Below, piece by piece: positions 1 through 8,624 of a stretch of DNA of 52,846 nt (its first letter is position 1; every line of letters begins with the position of its first letter). The DNA is taken from NCBI GenBank assembly GCA_009843525.1, contig VYDH01000009.1:2020-54865 (forward strand), written 5' to 3'. Both the position numbers and the translations under genes were made by a program. The stretch is from Acidimicrobiales bacterium (GTDB lineage: Bacteria; Actinomycetota; Acidimicrobiia; Acidimicrobiales; Poriferisodalaceae). The notes beneath the pieces were generated by a model. The model saw only the letters and a list, made by a program, of their open reading frames with translations. It did not search any database and was not told the DNA's origin.

Positions 1-1
1 T

Positions 2-2084
2 GTTTGGCCGATCAATTGATCGGCCCTTCATTGAAGCGGGGCTATAGGTAGCGATAACAAACCGACTACATCGTTTGGCCGATCAATTGATCGGCCCTTC
101 ATTGAAGCGCCCCAGGTGTCGGCGGCGGTCCAGGTGACGGTGCCGTGTTTGGCCGATCAATTGATCGGCCCTTCATTGAAGCGATGCTGTCGCCGGCGGG
201 AAGGTTCTCTGCTGATGTGTTTGGCCGATCAATTGATCGGCCCTTCATTGAAGCCAGTTCAGCCACCGGCGGGCTCGGCTTGCTCGCCGGGTTTGGCCGA
301 TCAATTGATCGGCCCTTCATTGAAGCTTGATGTTGTCGAGAGCGGCGTTGTCGGGGGTGCCGTTTGGCCGATCAATTGATCGGCCCTTCATTGAAGCGGG
401 GCCTTGGTCGCCGGTGTCGCCTTTGGTGCCTCCGGTTTGGCCGATCAATTGATCGGCCCTTCATCGAAGCGTCTGAAGCACCGGCAAGGGCTAGCGCAAT
501 TGATTGCTGGTTTGGCCGATCAATTGATCGGCCCTTCATTGAAGCAAGGTCATTTGCGGGATCGCAAAGGCAAGCCCGCAAAGTTTGGCCGATCAATTGA
601 TCGGCCCTTCATTGAAGCTTCTGAGTCTCGGTCAGCAGGCGGTCGTCGGCATGGGGGTTTGGCCGATCAATTGATCGGCCCTTCATTGAAGCAGTATACA
701 CGTTTTGCAAGCAACTCTCTCCACAACTTGTTTGGCCGATCAATTGATCGGCCCTTCATTGAAGCAGCTCAGGATGCACGCGGCCCGTTCGGGTGCTGTG
801 AGGTTTGGCCGATCAATTGATCGGCCCTTCATTGAAGCACAGAAGAGACAGAGACCATTGAGCGGAAGTACGTTCGGTTTGGCCGATCAATTGATCGGCC
901 CTTCATTGAAGCTTCTGGGGATTCGACTCCATCGAAGGCGTGGACATGTTTGGCCGATCAATTGATCGGCCCTTCATTGAAGCTGGATGCCACCCGTTCG
1001 GGAGCATGATCCGTCCCGTGGTTTGGCCGATCAATTGATCGGCCCTTCATTGAAGCGTCCACGCAATCCATGCGGCGAGTGCGCGACCGCGAAGTTTGGC
1101 CGATCAATTGATCGGCCCTTCATTGAAGCCGGCTCGCGGTCGCCGAGTTCCTCGGCGAGGTGCAGCTGTTTGGCCGATCAATTGATCGGCCCTTCATTGA
1201 AGCGTGGAGGCGACCGTCGCGCGTGCGGCGAGGCCGGCGTTGTTTGGCCGATCAATTGATCGGCCCTTCATTGAAGCTTCTGTCTGTGTGCCGGTTCGTT
1301 CCGCGACAACGGCAAGTTTGGCCGATCAATTGATCGGCCCTTCATTGAAGCAGCACCTCACCCACCGTGGTGGCAACAACCACGATCAGGTTTGGCCGAT
1401 CAATTGATCGGCCCTTCATTGAAGCTGCATGTGGCCGGTCTCGCGTCTCATCGCTCCGGTGGGGTTTGGCCGATCAATTGATCGGCCCTTCATTGAAGCC
1501 TGGGCGGCACCCTTCGCCCTCGAACTTGCCGTCAACGGTTTGGCCGATCAATTGATCGGCCCTTCATTGAAGCGTGCTCGTCGTCGGGGCGTCGGCCGTC
1601 GATGGTGACGAGGTTTGGCCGATCAATTGATCGGCCCTTCATTGAAGCGGCACCGAGATCGCCGCGAAAGCCACCGTGCACGGCGTTTGGCCGATCAATT
1701 GATCGGCCCTTCATTGAAGCGCTGCCGCTGCGGGAGCGGGCACGAACTCTGCCGGTGCGTTTGGCCGATCAATTGATCGGCCCTTCATTGAAGCCCGTGG
1801 CCGAGGCACTTGTGGGTGCGGCCTCGCTGGGTTTGGCCGATCAATTGATCGGCCCTTCATTGAAGCAAGGACCGCGACGGCGAGCTCGAGCCCGACACGC
1901 TCGCCGTTTGGCCGATCAATTGATCGGCCCTTCATTGAAGCGTGTAGCCGGACGGGGTGCCGCACCACGGCCCTGGGGTTTGGCCGATCAATTGATCGGC
2001 CCTTCATTGAAGCGTGTAGAACGCCCATTCGTCGAGCACGATCAGGGCGCTTGGCCGATCCGTGGATCGGCCCCTCATTGAGGT
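2..2084 (+). CRISPR. CRISPR array, leader-distal part, 28 intact 36-nt repeats plus degenerate terminal repeat
   Basis: A 36-nt repeat beginning GTTTGGCCGATC and ending CTTCATTGAAGC recurs from position 2 to 2013, always separated by unrelated spacers of 35-39 nt (mode 38). Repeats start at 2, 73, 147, 219, 291, 362, 435, 510, 583, 657, 730, 803, 877, 948, 1021, 1094, 1168, 1242, 1316, 1390, 1464, 1538, 1613, 1685, 1759, 1831, 1906 and 1978. Only the seventh (435) differs, with T to C at position 31. The 29th, at 2049, is degenerate, which marks the leader-distal end, so transcription should run left to right with the leader before base 1. Each repeat holds a perfect 20-bp palindrome followed by a mini-hairpin (CTTC-ATT-GAAG). 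No cas gene is present; the lengths suit a class 1 system, but the subtype cannot be assigned. Confidence 0.98.
2049..2084 (+). repeat. Degenerate terminal CRISPR repeat
   Basis: This 36-nt unit differs from the consensus at seven positions (2, 13, 14, 16, 26, 34, 36). Positions 13/16 (A-T to C-G) and 26/34 (T-A to C-G) are paired in the predicted stems, so both hairpins stay intact. Its place at the right end fixes array polarity. Confidence 0.93.
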
Positions 2085-2120
2085 TTGAAGGAGTGCGCCT
2101 CGTCTGCCAACAGGCAGTTC

Positions 2121-2156
2121 GCTTGGCGGATCGAAAGGTGCATCTCTTATCGGAAT
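2121..2156 (+). repeat. Decayed CRISPR repeat remnant in register
   Basis: Exactly one repeat-plus-spacer period (72 nt) beyond the terminal repeat, GCTTGGCGGATC matches 10 of the first 12 consensus bases, and the whole 36-nt window matches at 19. It shares the C at position 2 with the terminal repeat. The palindrome is lost. The remnant suggests the array once extended further right and its oldest end has eroded. Confidence 0.55.
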
Positions 2157-2200
2157 TCGGAAGCCACCGGCTTGTTGCCCGGACCGCAGACGCGGCCGAC

Positions 2201-2233
2201 CGGGGCGGCGGCGGGCGAACCGCCGCCACCCCG
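2201..2233 (-). terminator. GC-rich stem-loop after the pyrimidine operon (possible terminator)
   Basis: An 11-bp GC stem with one bulged A (2201-2211 with 2220-2233) lies about 27 nt beyond the stop codon of the minus-strand binding-protein gene. There is no T-tract, so it could be a barrier or RNA-stabilising hairpin rather than an intrinsic terminator. Confidence 0.35.
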
Positions 2234-2259
2234 AATCGGTCTGGTGAGCGTGCGAGTGG

Positions 2260-3384
2260 CTACTCGCCGCCCTCGAGCAGCACGACTGGGATCCGCTCCC
2301 AGTCGTCGCCCACGACATCGACGCCGGCGTCCCGCAGATTCGCCACCGCCGCCTCGGCGATGTCGGTGCGGTACGCACCCTCATCGGGCTCGGCAGCCAG
2401 GATGCCCTCGCTGGTGGCCACCTCGACGGTCTGCGCCCACAGGTCGGCATCCATGATGCCCGCACCCAACGGCGACGGCCAGATCAGCGCGCTGATCTCG
2501 TTCATCTGCCACGTTTGGTGCGACTGACCCAGCGTCGGGACATTGTCGAGCACGATCTGCACGCACTCTTCGGTGTTGTCCCGGCAGTGGATCCAGCCGC
2601 GCAGCGACGCCTCCACGAACCGGACCGCCGCGTCGTAGTACGCAGGATCGTCATCGAGGCGGTCGGCATCAGCCCACAGGGCATCCTGCAGCATCGCCGT
2701 TCCCTCGTCGTTCCAGTCGATGATGTTGAGATCGGACGGCTGGTAGAGCTCGCCGGTGGCCGGGTTGACCGTCTCGAGCACTTGCGCGTACTCGTTGTAG
2801 ATCATCGCCTGCGCCGCATCGATCTCGCCGGAGATCAGCGCCAGCATGTCGAAGTTCTGCTGCACCAGCTGGATGTCAGAATCCGGATCCAGCCCGCTGC
2901 GGCGCAGCCCAGCCAGCAGCTCGAATTCGTTGCCGAATCCCCAGTTGCCCACGGTGCGGCCTTCGAGGTCCGCCACCGAGTTGATGCCTGAGTCCACAAA
3001 GGACACTTGCAAGGTGGCGCTTCGCTGGAACACCTGAGCAATGTTGGTGATGTTGGCGCCCTCTTCTCGAGGCACAAGGCCCCTCGGCACCCACGAGACT
3101 GCGAATTCCGCGGCACCGGAGTCGAGCACCGAGGCCGGCACGATGTCGACGCCGCCCTCGAGGATGGTCACGTCGAGCCCGACGTCTTCGTAGAAGCCGA
3201 GCGCCTGCGCCGCGTAGTACCCGGCGAACTGTGCCTGCGTGAACCACTGCAACTGCAGCGACACCTCAGAGATGGGCTCGAATTCGGGCTCATCTGCGTC
3301 GTCGCCGCCGGTGCACGCCGCGGCTAGCAAGCCGAGCGCCAGCAGCGGCGCCAGCGTCCGGATCAGTGTTTTTCTTGCCTTCAT
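2260..3384 (-). CDS. ABC transporter substrate-binding lipoprotein, NMT1/THI5 family
   Basis: Extracytoplasmic binding protein of the NMT1/THI5-SsuA fold that would deliver ligand to the two permeases encoded upstream. The start at 3384 is chosen because GGGGGAA sits 4-6 nt before it and the protein then begins with a classic signal peptide (MKARKTLIRT, hydrophobic core, lipobox-like AAAC with Cys24); an in-frame ATG nine codons upstream overlaps that ribosome site. The mature part opens with VSLQLQWFTQAQFAGYYAA, a family hallmark (hydrophobic strand followed by helix entering the ligand site), then GFYEDVGLDVTI. It ends a seven-gene minus-strand operon with dihydropyrimidinase and ureidopropionase genes, so a pyrimidine, hydantoin or related ring compound is the likely ligand (inference). 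Related ThiY proteins bind a formylaminopyrimidine thiamine precursor, which remains an alternative. Confidence 0.9.
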   Translation of the reverse strand: MKARKTLIRTLAPLLALGLLAAACTGGDDADEPEFEPISEVSLQLQWFTQAQFAGYYAAQALGFYEDVGLDVTILEGGVDIVPASVLDSGAAEFAVSWVPRGLVPREEGANITNIAQVFQRSATLQVSFVDSGINSVADLEGRTVGNWGFGNEFELLAGLRRSGLDPDSDIQLVQQNFDMLALISGEIDAAQAMIYNEYAQVLETVNPATGELYQPSDLNIIDWNDEGTAMLQDALWADADRLDDDPAYYDAAVRFVEASLRGWIHCRDNTEECVQIVLDNVPTLGQSHQTWQMNEISALIWPSPLGAGIMDADLWAQTVEVATSEGILAAEPDEGAYRTDIAEAAVANLRDAGVDVVGDDWERIPVVLLEGGE

Positions 3385-3436
3385 ATTTTCCCCCCGTGTT
3401 GGGATTCCCAATGGGCGCTCACGCCCAAGGTCAAGG

Positions 3437-4219
3437 TCATGTCGCCCTCCTTGCTGCGAAGTACCACGGCATGACGAGCCGTTCGAGCACGACAGCGATC
3501 GCGTAGAGGCCGATGCCCACCAGCGAGCCGGCCAGAACGGCCGCCCAGGCGTCGTCGTAGCGGGTCAGGCCGGCCGAATTGGTGATGATGTTGCCCAAAG
3601 CGTCCTGGCGGCCGCCGAAGTACTCGGCCACGATGGCGGCGATCACCGCGAGCGACGTGGCGAGCTTCAACGCGGTGAAGAAGTACGGCATCGCGTTCGG
3701 AATGCGCACCTCGCTCATGATCCGCCACTTGCCTGCGCCGTACGACTCCATGAGCTCGATCTGGCTGGGCTCGACCTGCCCCAGCCCCCTGGTCGTGTTG
3801 ATGAAGACCGGGAAGAAAACCAGCACCACCACGACCGCTTGGTTGGATCGGGGCGACAGGATCCCGAACCAGGCGTTGAAGATGGGTGCCAGGGCGATGA
3901 TCGGCACCGCATTGACTGCCACGGCCAGCGGCGTCAGGGTCTCGTGGGCCGAGCGGAACGCGGTTACGAGCACTGCTGCCAATGCACCTACCGCCACGCC
4001 GGCGATCAAGCCGGTGACGATGATGAATCCTGTGATGCCCGTCGCAGTCGAGATCGTGTCGAAGTCGCCGAACAGGGCGCTGACGATGCGTGAGGGCGGC
4101 GGCAGCACGAAGCCGTCGGGGTTCAGCACGGCCAGCAGGGCTTCCCAGCAGCCGAACATGATCGCCGCGGCCACCACCGGGGGCAGCCATGCGCGTAGCA
4201 CAGCCTTCGCGGCGGTCAT
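3437..4219 (-). CDS. ABC transporter permease, SsuC/TauC-like (1 of 2)
   Basis: A 260-residue integral membrane permease of the binding-protein-dependent BPD_transp_1 family. About six hydrophobic segments are visible, starting with WLPPVVAAAIMFGCWEAL. The cytoplasmic coupling loop reads ELMESYGAGKWRIMSEVRIPNA, matching the EAA loop pattern (EAA-three residues-G-nine residues-I-x-LP) that docks on the ATPase. Its start overlaps the stop of the ATPase gene by 4 bp (ATGA), implying translational coupling. A second different permease lies upstream of the ATPase, so the channel is probably a heterodimer. Substrate is inferred only from the operon. Confidence 0.92.
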   Translation of the reverse strand: MTAAKAVLRAWLPPVVAAAIMFGCWEALLAVLNPDGFVLPPPSRIVSALFGDFDTISTATGITGFIIVTGLIAGVAVGALAAVLVTAFRSAHETLTPLAVAVNAVPIIALAPIFNAWFGILSPRSNQAVVVVLVFFPVFINTTRGLGQVEPSQIELMESYGAGKWRIMSEVRIPNAMPYFFTALKLATSLAVIAAIVAEYFGGRQDALGNIITNSAGLTRYDDAWAAVLAGSLVGIGLYAIAVVLERLVMPWYFAARRAT

Positions 4220-5037
4220 GAGGCGTGGTCTCCTCGCAGCGCGTTGCGCACTGCGGTCACGTTGGCGAAGTACTCCGGATGGTCGCGGGTGGCCTCGCTG
4301 CGCTCGCCTAGGTCGGTGTCGATGATCGCCGAGATCCTGCCCGGCCGGGGCGACATCACCACGACCCTCGTGGACAGGAACACCGCCTCGCTGATGGAAT
4401 GCGTCACGAAGATCACCGTGGTCTGCGTCTCAGCCCAGATCCGCAGCAGCTCGTTCTGCATGTGCTCGCGGGTCATTTCGTCGAGTGCGCCGAACGGTTC
4501 GTCCATCAGCAGCAGCTTCGGATCGAACGACATCGCTCGGGCGATGGCGACGCGCTGCTGCATGCCACCCGACAGCTCCGCTGGATGGTGCCGGGCGAAT
4601 TCGCTCAGCTTCACCAGGTCCAGCATCTCGGCCGATCGCTGCCGTCGGTCGGCCGCTTTCCAACCCATCAGCTCGAGCGGCAGCTCGATGTTGCGCGACA
4701 CGTTGCGCCAGTCGAACAGACCGGCCCGCTGGAACACCATCGAGTAGTCGCGGTCGAGCCGGGCCCGGTCTGCCGTCTTGCCATTGACGCTGACAGATCC
4801 GTCGGTCACGTCGGTCAGCGCGGCGATCAGCCGCAGCAAGGTGCTCTTGCCGCAGCCCGACGGGCCGATCAACGTGACGAACTCTCCCGGGGCGATGCGC
4901 AGATCGATGCCGGTCAGTGCATTCACCTCGTTGGACCGACCCGGGTTGAACACCTTGCCCACGCCGTCCAGTTCGACGGCCGCGACATCGGGCGCGATGT
5001 CGCCGTCGGGGCCGTTCGCGTCGGGCGCATCGCTCAT
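4216..5037 (-). CDS. ABC transporter ATP-binding protein, SsuB/TauB-like
   Basis: The 273-residue nucleotide-binding subunit of the importer. Visible motifs are Walker A GPSGCGKST (58-66), Q-loop VFQRAGLF (about 101-108), signature LSGGMQQR (155-162), Walker B LLLMDEP with D179/E180, and the switch histidine in VTHSISEA (H213). A 20-residue hydrophilic N-terminal extension precedes the domain. It is flanked by two permease genes: 13 nt after the upstream one and a 4-bp overlap with the downstream one. Nitrate/sulfonate/taurine-class ATPases look alike, so the sequence does not tell substrate. Confidence 0.95.
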   Translation of the reverse strand: MSDAPDANGPDGDIAPDVAAVELDGVGKVFNPGRSNEVNALTGIDLRIAPGEFVTLIGPSGCGKSTLLRLIAALTDVTDGSVSVNGKTADRARLDRDYSMVFQRAGLFDWRNVSRNIELPLELMGWKAADRRQRSAEMLDLVKLSEFARHHPAELSGGMQQRVAIARAMSFDPKLLLMDEPFGALDEMTREHMQNELLRIWAETQTTVIFVTHSISEAVFLSTRVVVMSPRPGRISAIIDTDLGERSEATRDHPEYFANVTAVRNALRGDHAS

Positions 5038-5050
5038 GGGCCCGCGCCGT

Positions 5051-6079
5051 TCATGTCACAGCCTCGCGGCCCTTGCGTCCCACCAGCGCATACTCCACCG
5101 TCGAGATCACTGCGAATACGAAGATTCCCAACGCGGCCGCGCCGAGCACAGCGACATAGAGGCGCTCGGGTCCGGTCGTGTAGCGCTGGGCTTCGAGCAG
5201 CACCCGGCGGCCGAGCCCGCCCTTCACCCCAGCGGAGATCTCGCCGACAATGGCACCGACCACGCTTGCGGTCGCCGCGATCTTGAACGCGGCGAACAGG
5301 TATGGCAGCGATGCCGGCAGGCGCAGCCGCCACAGGGTCTGTCCCCAAGGCGCGGCGTAGGAATCCATCAGCTCGAGATTCTCTGGCCGGGGTGATTGCA
5401 GGCCCCGCAGGCCGTTGATCGTTACCGGAAAGAACGTCAGGTACGTGGCGATGATCGACACCGACATCCAGTCCTGCCATTCGAATGGCAGGAAATCGAA
5501 GCTCTTGCGTCCCCAGATCACGATGATGGGAGCGATCGCGATCAGCGGGATCGTTTGGCTGGCGATGACGTGGGGCACAAGCGCTCGCTCCAAGCGCCCT
5601 GAGGTCGTCAGCGCGATCGCGATGCCCAGACCCACCACGACCCCGATCGCGAAACCGACCGCTGCCTCCCGCAGTGTGAACGCTGCCTCGGAGGCGACGA
5701 TCGTCCAGAAGGGATCGCCTGTGCCTCGCGGCTCCTCGACGATCCCGGCGAGTATGTCGAGCACTGGCGGCATCTTGAGGTCGGTGGTCTCCGGCAGGAA
5801 CGACCCGATCACCAGCCATCCCGACTGGGCGTCGTCAATGGCGGTACCGAATGCCTTGTAGGCGGTGTACGCCAGGCCCAGCAGGCACACGAAAGCGGCC
5901 AATACGACGACTTGGCGAATAGTGCGGCGGCTGCGTGCTCGGCGGCGCTCGCGCGCAGCTTGCAGGCGACTGAACTGATCGCGGACGATCGGGTCGTCTG
6001 TCTCCGACGGGCTTGACCCGGGAGAATGTGCCGGTGATTGCGCTGGTGAGGGCGATACGGGAGCGGTCTCTGCTTGCAC
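5051..6079 (-). CDS. ABC transporter permease, SsuC/TauC-like (2 of 2)
   Basis: A 342-residue permease, longer than its 260-residue partner because of an N-terminal cytoplasmic extension of about 50 residues that is Pro/Ser-rich and then strongly basic (RRRARSRRTIRQ) before the first membrane segment. The EAA-type coupling loop is present as ELMDSYAAPWGQTLWRLRLPAS. Six or more hydrophobic segments follow the usual pattern, and the C-terminus is short and basic. The gene begins 10 nt after the LLM oxidoreductase stop and ends 13 nt before the ATPase start, consistent with one transcript. The long extension is unusual for this family and could be a regulatory or localisation feature; that is speculation. 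Confidence 0.9.
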   Translation of the reverse strand: MQAETAPVSPSPAQSPAHSPGSSPSETDDPIVRDQFSRLQAARERRRARSRRTIRQVVVLAAFVCLLGLAYTAYKAFGTAIDDAQSGWLVIGSFLPETTDLKMPPVLDILAGIVEEPRGTGDPFWTIVASEAAFTLREAAVGFAIGVVVGLGIAIALTTSGRLERALVPHVIASQTIPLIAIAPIIVIWGRKSFDFLPFEWQDWMSVSIIATYLTFFPVTINGLRGLQSPRPENLELMDSYAAPWGQTLWRLRLPASLPYLFAAFKIAATASVVGAIVGEISAGVKGGLGRRVLLEAQRYTTGPERLYVAVLGAAALGIFVFAVISTVEYALVGRKGREAVT

Positions 6080-6089
6080 GGCTCGCCAG

Positions 6090-7091
6090 TCAGGTCGCGA
6101 GCGCCGGAATGATCCGCTGGCCGTAGGCGTTCAGGGTTTCGTCCTTGGCATCGTGCATCAGGTAGATGGCGAACTGGTCCACGCCGAGATCTCGCAGTTC
6201 GCGCAGGCGCGAGACATGGCTGCTGGCGTCGCCGAGAATGCAGAACCGGTCGATCACCTCATCGGGCACGAAGTCGGTGTGGATGTTGTCGGCCTTGCCA
6301 TGCTCGGCGTAGTCGTAGCCCTCGCGCCCAGCGATGTAATCGGTGAGCGCTTGGGGCACCCCGCCCCCGGTGTCGCCGTACCGCTCGACGAGATCGGCGA
6401 CGTGGTTGCCGACCATGCCGCCGAACCAGCGGCATTGATCGCGTTGGTGGGCGAGGCTGTCGCCGACGTAGGCGGGCGCTGCCACGCAGATGTAGAGATC
6501 ATCGGGGTTGCGCCCGGCATCAGCCGCGGCACGGCGGACGGCGGCAACGGTCCATTCGGTGATCTGGGGGTCGGCGAGCTGCAGGATGAACCCGTCGGCC
6601 TGCTCGCCGCAGAGTTGCAGCGCCTTGGGTCCGTACGCGGCCATCCAGATGTCGAGCCGGCTCCCCGATGACCACGGAATCTGCTGACGTGTGCCGTTGT
6701 AGGTGACCTCGCGGCCCTCGGCCAAGCACTTGATGACCGTCATCGACTCCGACAGCGTGGCCAGGCTGGTGGGACGGTGGCCCAGCACCCGCATGGCCGA
6801 GTCGCCCCGGCCGATGCCGCACACCGTCCGGTTGCCGAACATGTCGTTGAGCGTGGCGAACAGCGACGCGGTGACCGTCCAGTTCCGCGTTCCCGGATTG
6901 GTGACCATCGGACCGACAATCATGCGGTTCGTGGCCGACAGCATCTGGCTGTAGATCACGTAGGGCTCTTGCCACAGCACATGGCTGTCGAAGGTCCACC
7001 CGTAGTCGAACCCCAGCGTCTCTGCGCGCTGGGCCAGATCAACCACTCGCCACGCAGGCGGATCGGTCTGAAGAACAACGCCAAAATCCAT
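6090..7091 (-). CDS. LLM-class (F420/flavin) oxidoreductase in pyrimidine operon
   Basis: A 333-residue TIM-barrel protein of the bacterial luciferase-like family. It begins MDFGVVLQTDPPAWRVVDLA, and the family-typical strands NRMIVGPMVTNPGTRN, RTVCGIGRGDSAMRVLG and IWMAAYGPKALQLCGEQADG are clear. Close actinobacterial relatives use coenzyme F420, but no residue seen here proves the cofactor. It lies between dihydropyrimidinase and the ABC importer genes (66 nt and 10 nt gaps). RutA, the oxygenase opening the uracil ring in the Rut pathway, is also an LLM enzyme, so a redox step on the pyrimidine or hydantoin substrate is plausible, and no dihydropyrimidine dehydrogenase gene is present in the window. 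Exact reaction unknown. Confidence 0.88.
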   Translation of the reverse strand: MDFGVVLQTDPPAWRVVDLAQRAETLGFDYGWTFDSHVLWQEPYVIYSQMLSATNRMIVGPMVTNPGTRNWTVTASLFATLNDMFGNRTVCGIGRGDSAMRVLGHRPTSLATLSESMTVIKCLAEGREVTYNGTRQQIPWSSGSRLDIWMAAYGPKALQLCGEQADGFILQLADPQITEWTVAAVRRAAADAGRNPDDLYICVAAPAYVGDSLAHQRDQCRWFGGMVGNHVADLVERYGDTGGGVPQALTDYIAGREGYDYAEHGKADNIHTDFVPDEVIDRFCILGDASSHVSRLRELRDLGVDQFAIYLMHDAKDETLNAYGQRIIPALAT

Positions 7092-7157
7092 GTTCTCAGT
7101 CCCCCGATCCGTTCCGCTGCCCGAACGCTCCGTTGCGTCGGGCCATGGTGATGCCCC

Positions 7158-8567
7158 TTACTGCAGGTACTGGCAGAGACCCCGGCGCAGGTACTGGCCG
7201 TCGCCGGCCCGGCCCAGGTACTGGTTGTCGTCGATGATCTTCCGACCCCGAGAGAACACCGTGTCGACATGTCCTGTCACCTCGACCCCTTCATAGGCCG
7301 AGTGGTCGATGTTCATGTGGTGGTTGTCGACGCTGATCGTCCACTGCTTGTTGGGGTCGTAGATGACGACATCGGCATCGGAACCTGCGGCGATGATTCC
7401 CTTGCGCGGGTACATGCCCATCATGCGAGCAGGGGTCGTGGCGCACAGCTCAATCCAGCGAGGCAGGCCGATCTCGCCGGTCACCACGCCCTGGTAGATC
7501 ATGTCCATGCGGTGCTCGACGCCGCCGATGCCATTGGGGATGGCCCGGAAGTCGTTGAGCCCGAGCTCCTTCTGCTCCTTCATGCAGAACGGGCAATGGT
7601 CGGTGGACACGACGGCCAGATCGTTGGTCCGCAGCCCCTTCCACAGGGTGTCCTGGTGGCCGTCTTCGCGGGAGCGAAGCGGCGTCGAGCACACGTAGGC
7701 GGCGCCCCCGAAGCCGGGCCGGTCGAGGTGGTCCTCCAGGCTGAAATGCAGGTATTGCGGGCAGGTCTCCGCGAACACGTTCATGCCTGCGTTGCGTGCC
7801 AGCGCCACCTGCTCGAGGGCCTCCGCGGCCGAGAGGTGCACGATGTACAGCGGAGCCGCGCCCACCTTGGCCAGCTGGATGGCCCGGTGAGTGGCTTCGG
7901 ACTCCAGTTCGGGGCGGCGCACGTAGCCGTGGGTGACCGGCGAGGTCTCGCCGCGCTCGAACGCCTGGTCGGCCAGCACATCGATAGCCAGGCCATTCTC
8001 GGCGTGCATCATGATCAGCCCGCCGTTGCCAGCGGCTTGCTGCATCGCCCGCAGGATCTGCCCATCATCGGAGTAGAAGACGCCCGGGTAGGCCATGAAC
8101 AGCTTGAAGCTGGTGATGCCCTCGTTGACCAGCAGGTCCAGCTCTTTGAGCGAGTCATTGTCGACGCCGCCGACGATCATGTGGAAGCCGAAGTCGATCG
8201 CGCAGTTGCGCTCGGCCTTGGCCATCCACTCATCGAGGCACTCGCGCACGTTCTCGCCGTAGCGCTGCACGGCGAAGTCCACGATGGTGGTGGTGCCGCC
8301 CCACGCCGCGGCTCTCGTGCCCGTCTCGAACGTGTCCGAGGCATAGGTGCCGCCGAAGGGCAGCTCCATGTGCGTGTGCACGTCCACCCCGCCGGGCACC
8401 ACAAGCCGCCCGGTGGCATCGATGACCTCAGCGCTTTGCTCGGCTGCGACGGCGATGCCGCTGCCGGGTTGCAGCACCGCGGCGATCTGTTCGCCGTCGA
8501 TGAGTACCTCGGCCGGATCCGCTCCGGTCGAGCTGACAACGGTGCCCCCCTTGATCAGCGTCGTCAT
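7158..8567 (-). CDS. hydA: Dihydropyrimidinase / D-hydantoinase
   Basis: Cyclic-amide hydrolase that opens dihydrouracil, dihydrothymine or hydantoins to the N-carbamoyl acid. At 469 residues it has the normal family length. The binuclear metal site is complete: H64 and H66 in GGVDVHTHMEL, carboxylated-lysine candidate K155 in SFKLFMAY, H188 in MMHAENG, H244 in YIVHLSAAEA and D323 in VSTDHCPF. It lies between the beta-ureidopropionase-like gene (57 nt gap) and the LLM gene, giving steps two and three of the reductive pyrimidine pathway side by side. Allantoinase is less likely because the spacing around K155 and the DHCPFCMKEQK segment are dihydropyrimidinase-like. Preference for pyrimidine over hydantoin cannot be read from sequence. 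Confidence 0.95.
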   Translation of the reverse strand: MTTLIKGGTVVSSTGADPAEVLIDGEQIAAVLQPGSGIAVAAEQSAEVIDATGRLVVPGGVDVHTHMELPFGGTYASDTFETGTRAAAWGGTTTIVDFAVQRYGENVRECLDEWMAKAERNCAIDFGFHMIVGGVDNDSLKELDLLVNEGITSFKLFMAYPGVFYSDDGQILRAMQQAAGNGGLIMMHAENGLAIDVLADQAFERGETSPVTHGYVRRPELESEATHRAIQLAKVGAAPLYIVHLSAAEALEQVALARNAGMNVFAETCPQYLHFSLEDHLDRPGFGGAAYVCSTPLRSREDGHQDTLWKGLRTNDLAVVSTDHCPFCMKEQKELGLNDFRAIPNGIGGVEHRMDMIYQGVVTGEIGLPRWIELCATTPARMMGMYPRKGIIAAGSDADVVIYDPNKQWTISVDNHHMNIDHSAYEGVEVTGHVDTVFSRGRKIIDDNQYLGRAGDGQYLRRGLCQYLQ

Positions 8568-8624
8568 CTTCGTGTCCCCCTAGGTCGCAATCTGTGAAGC
8601 CCCAACCAGTCCTGACGGACCCCC

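Noticed and set aside
99..2229. Several open frames through the CRISPR array encoding repeated peptides such as FGRSIDRPFIEA or LADQLIGPSLK
   Set aside because: The 36-nt repeat has no stop in several frames and spacers are GC-rich, so these are by-products of the array and not a repeat protein.
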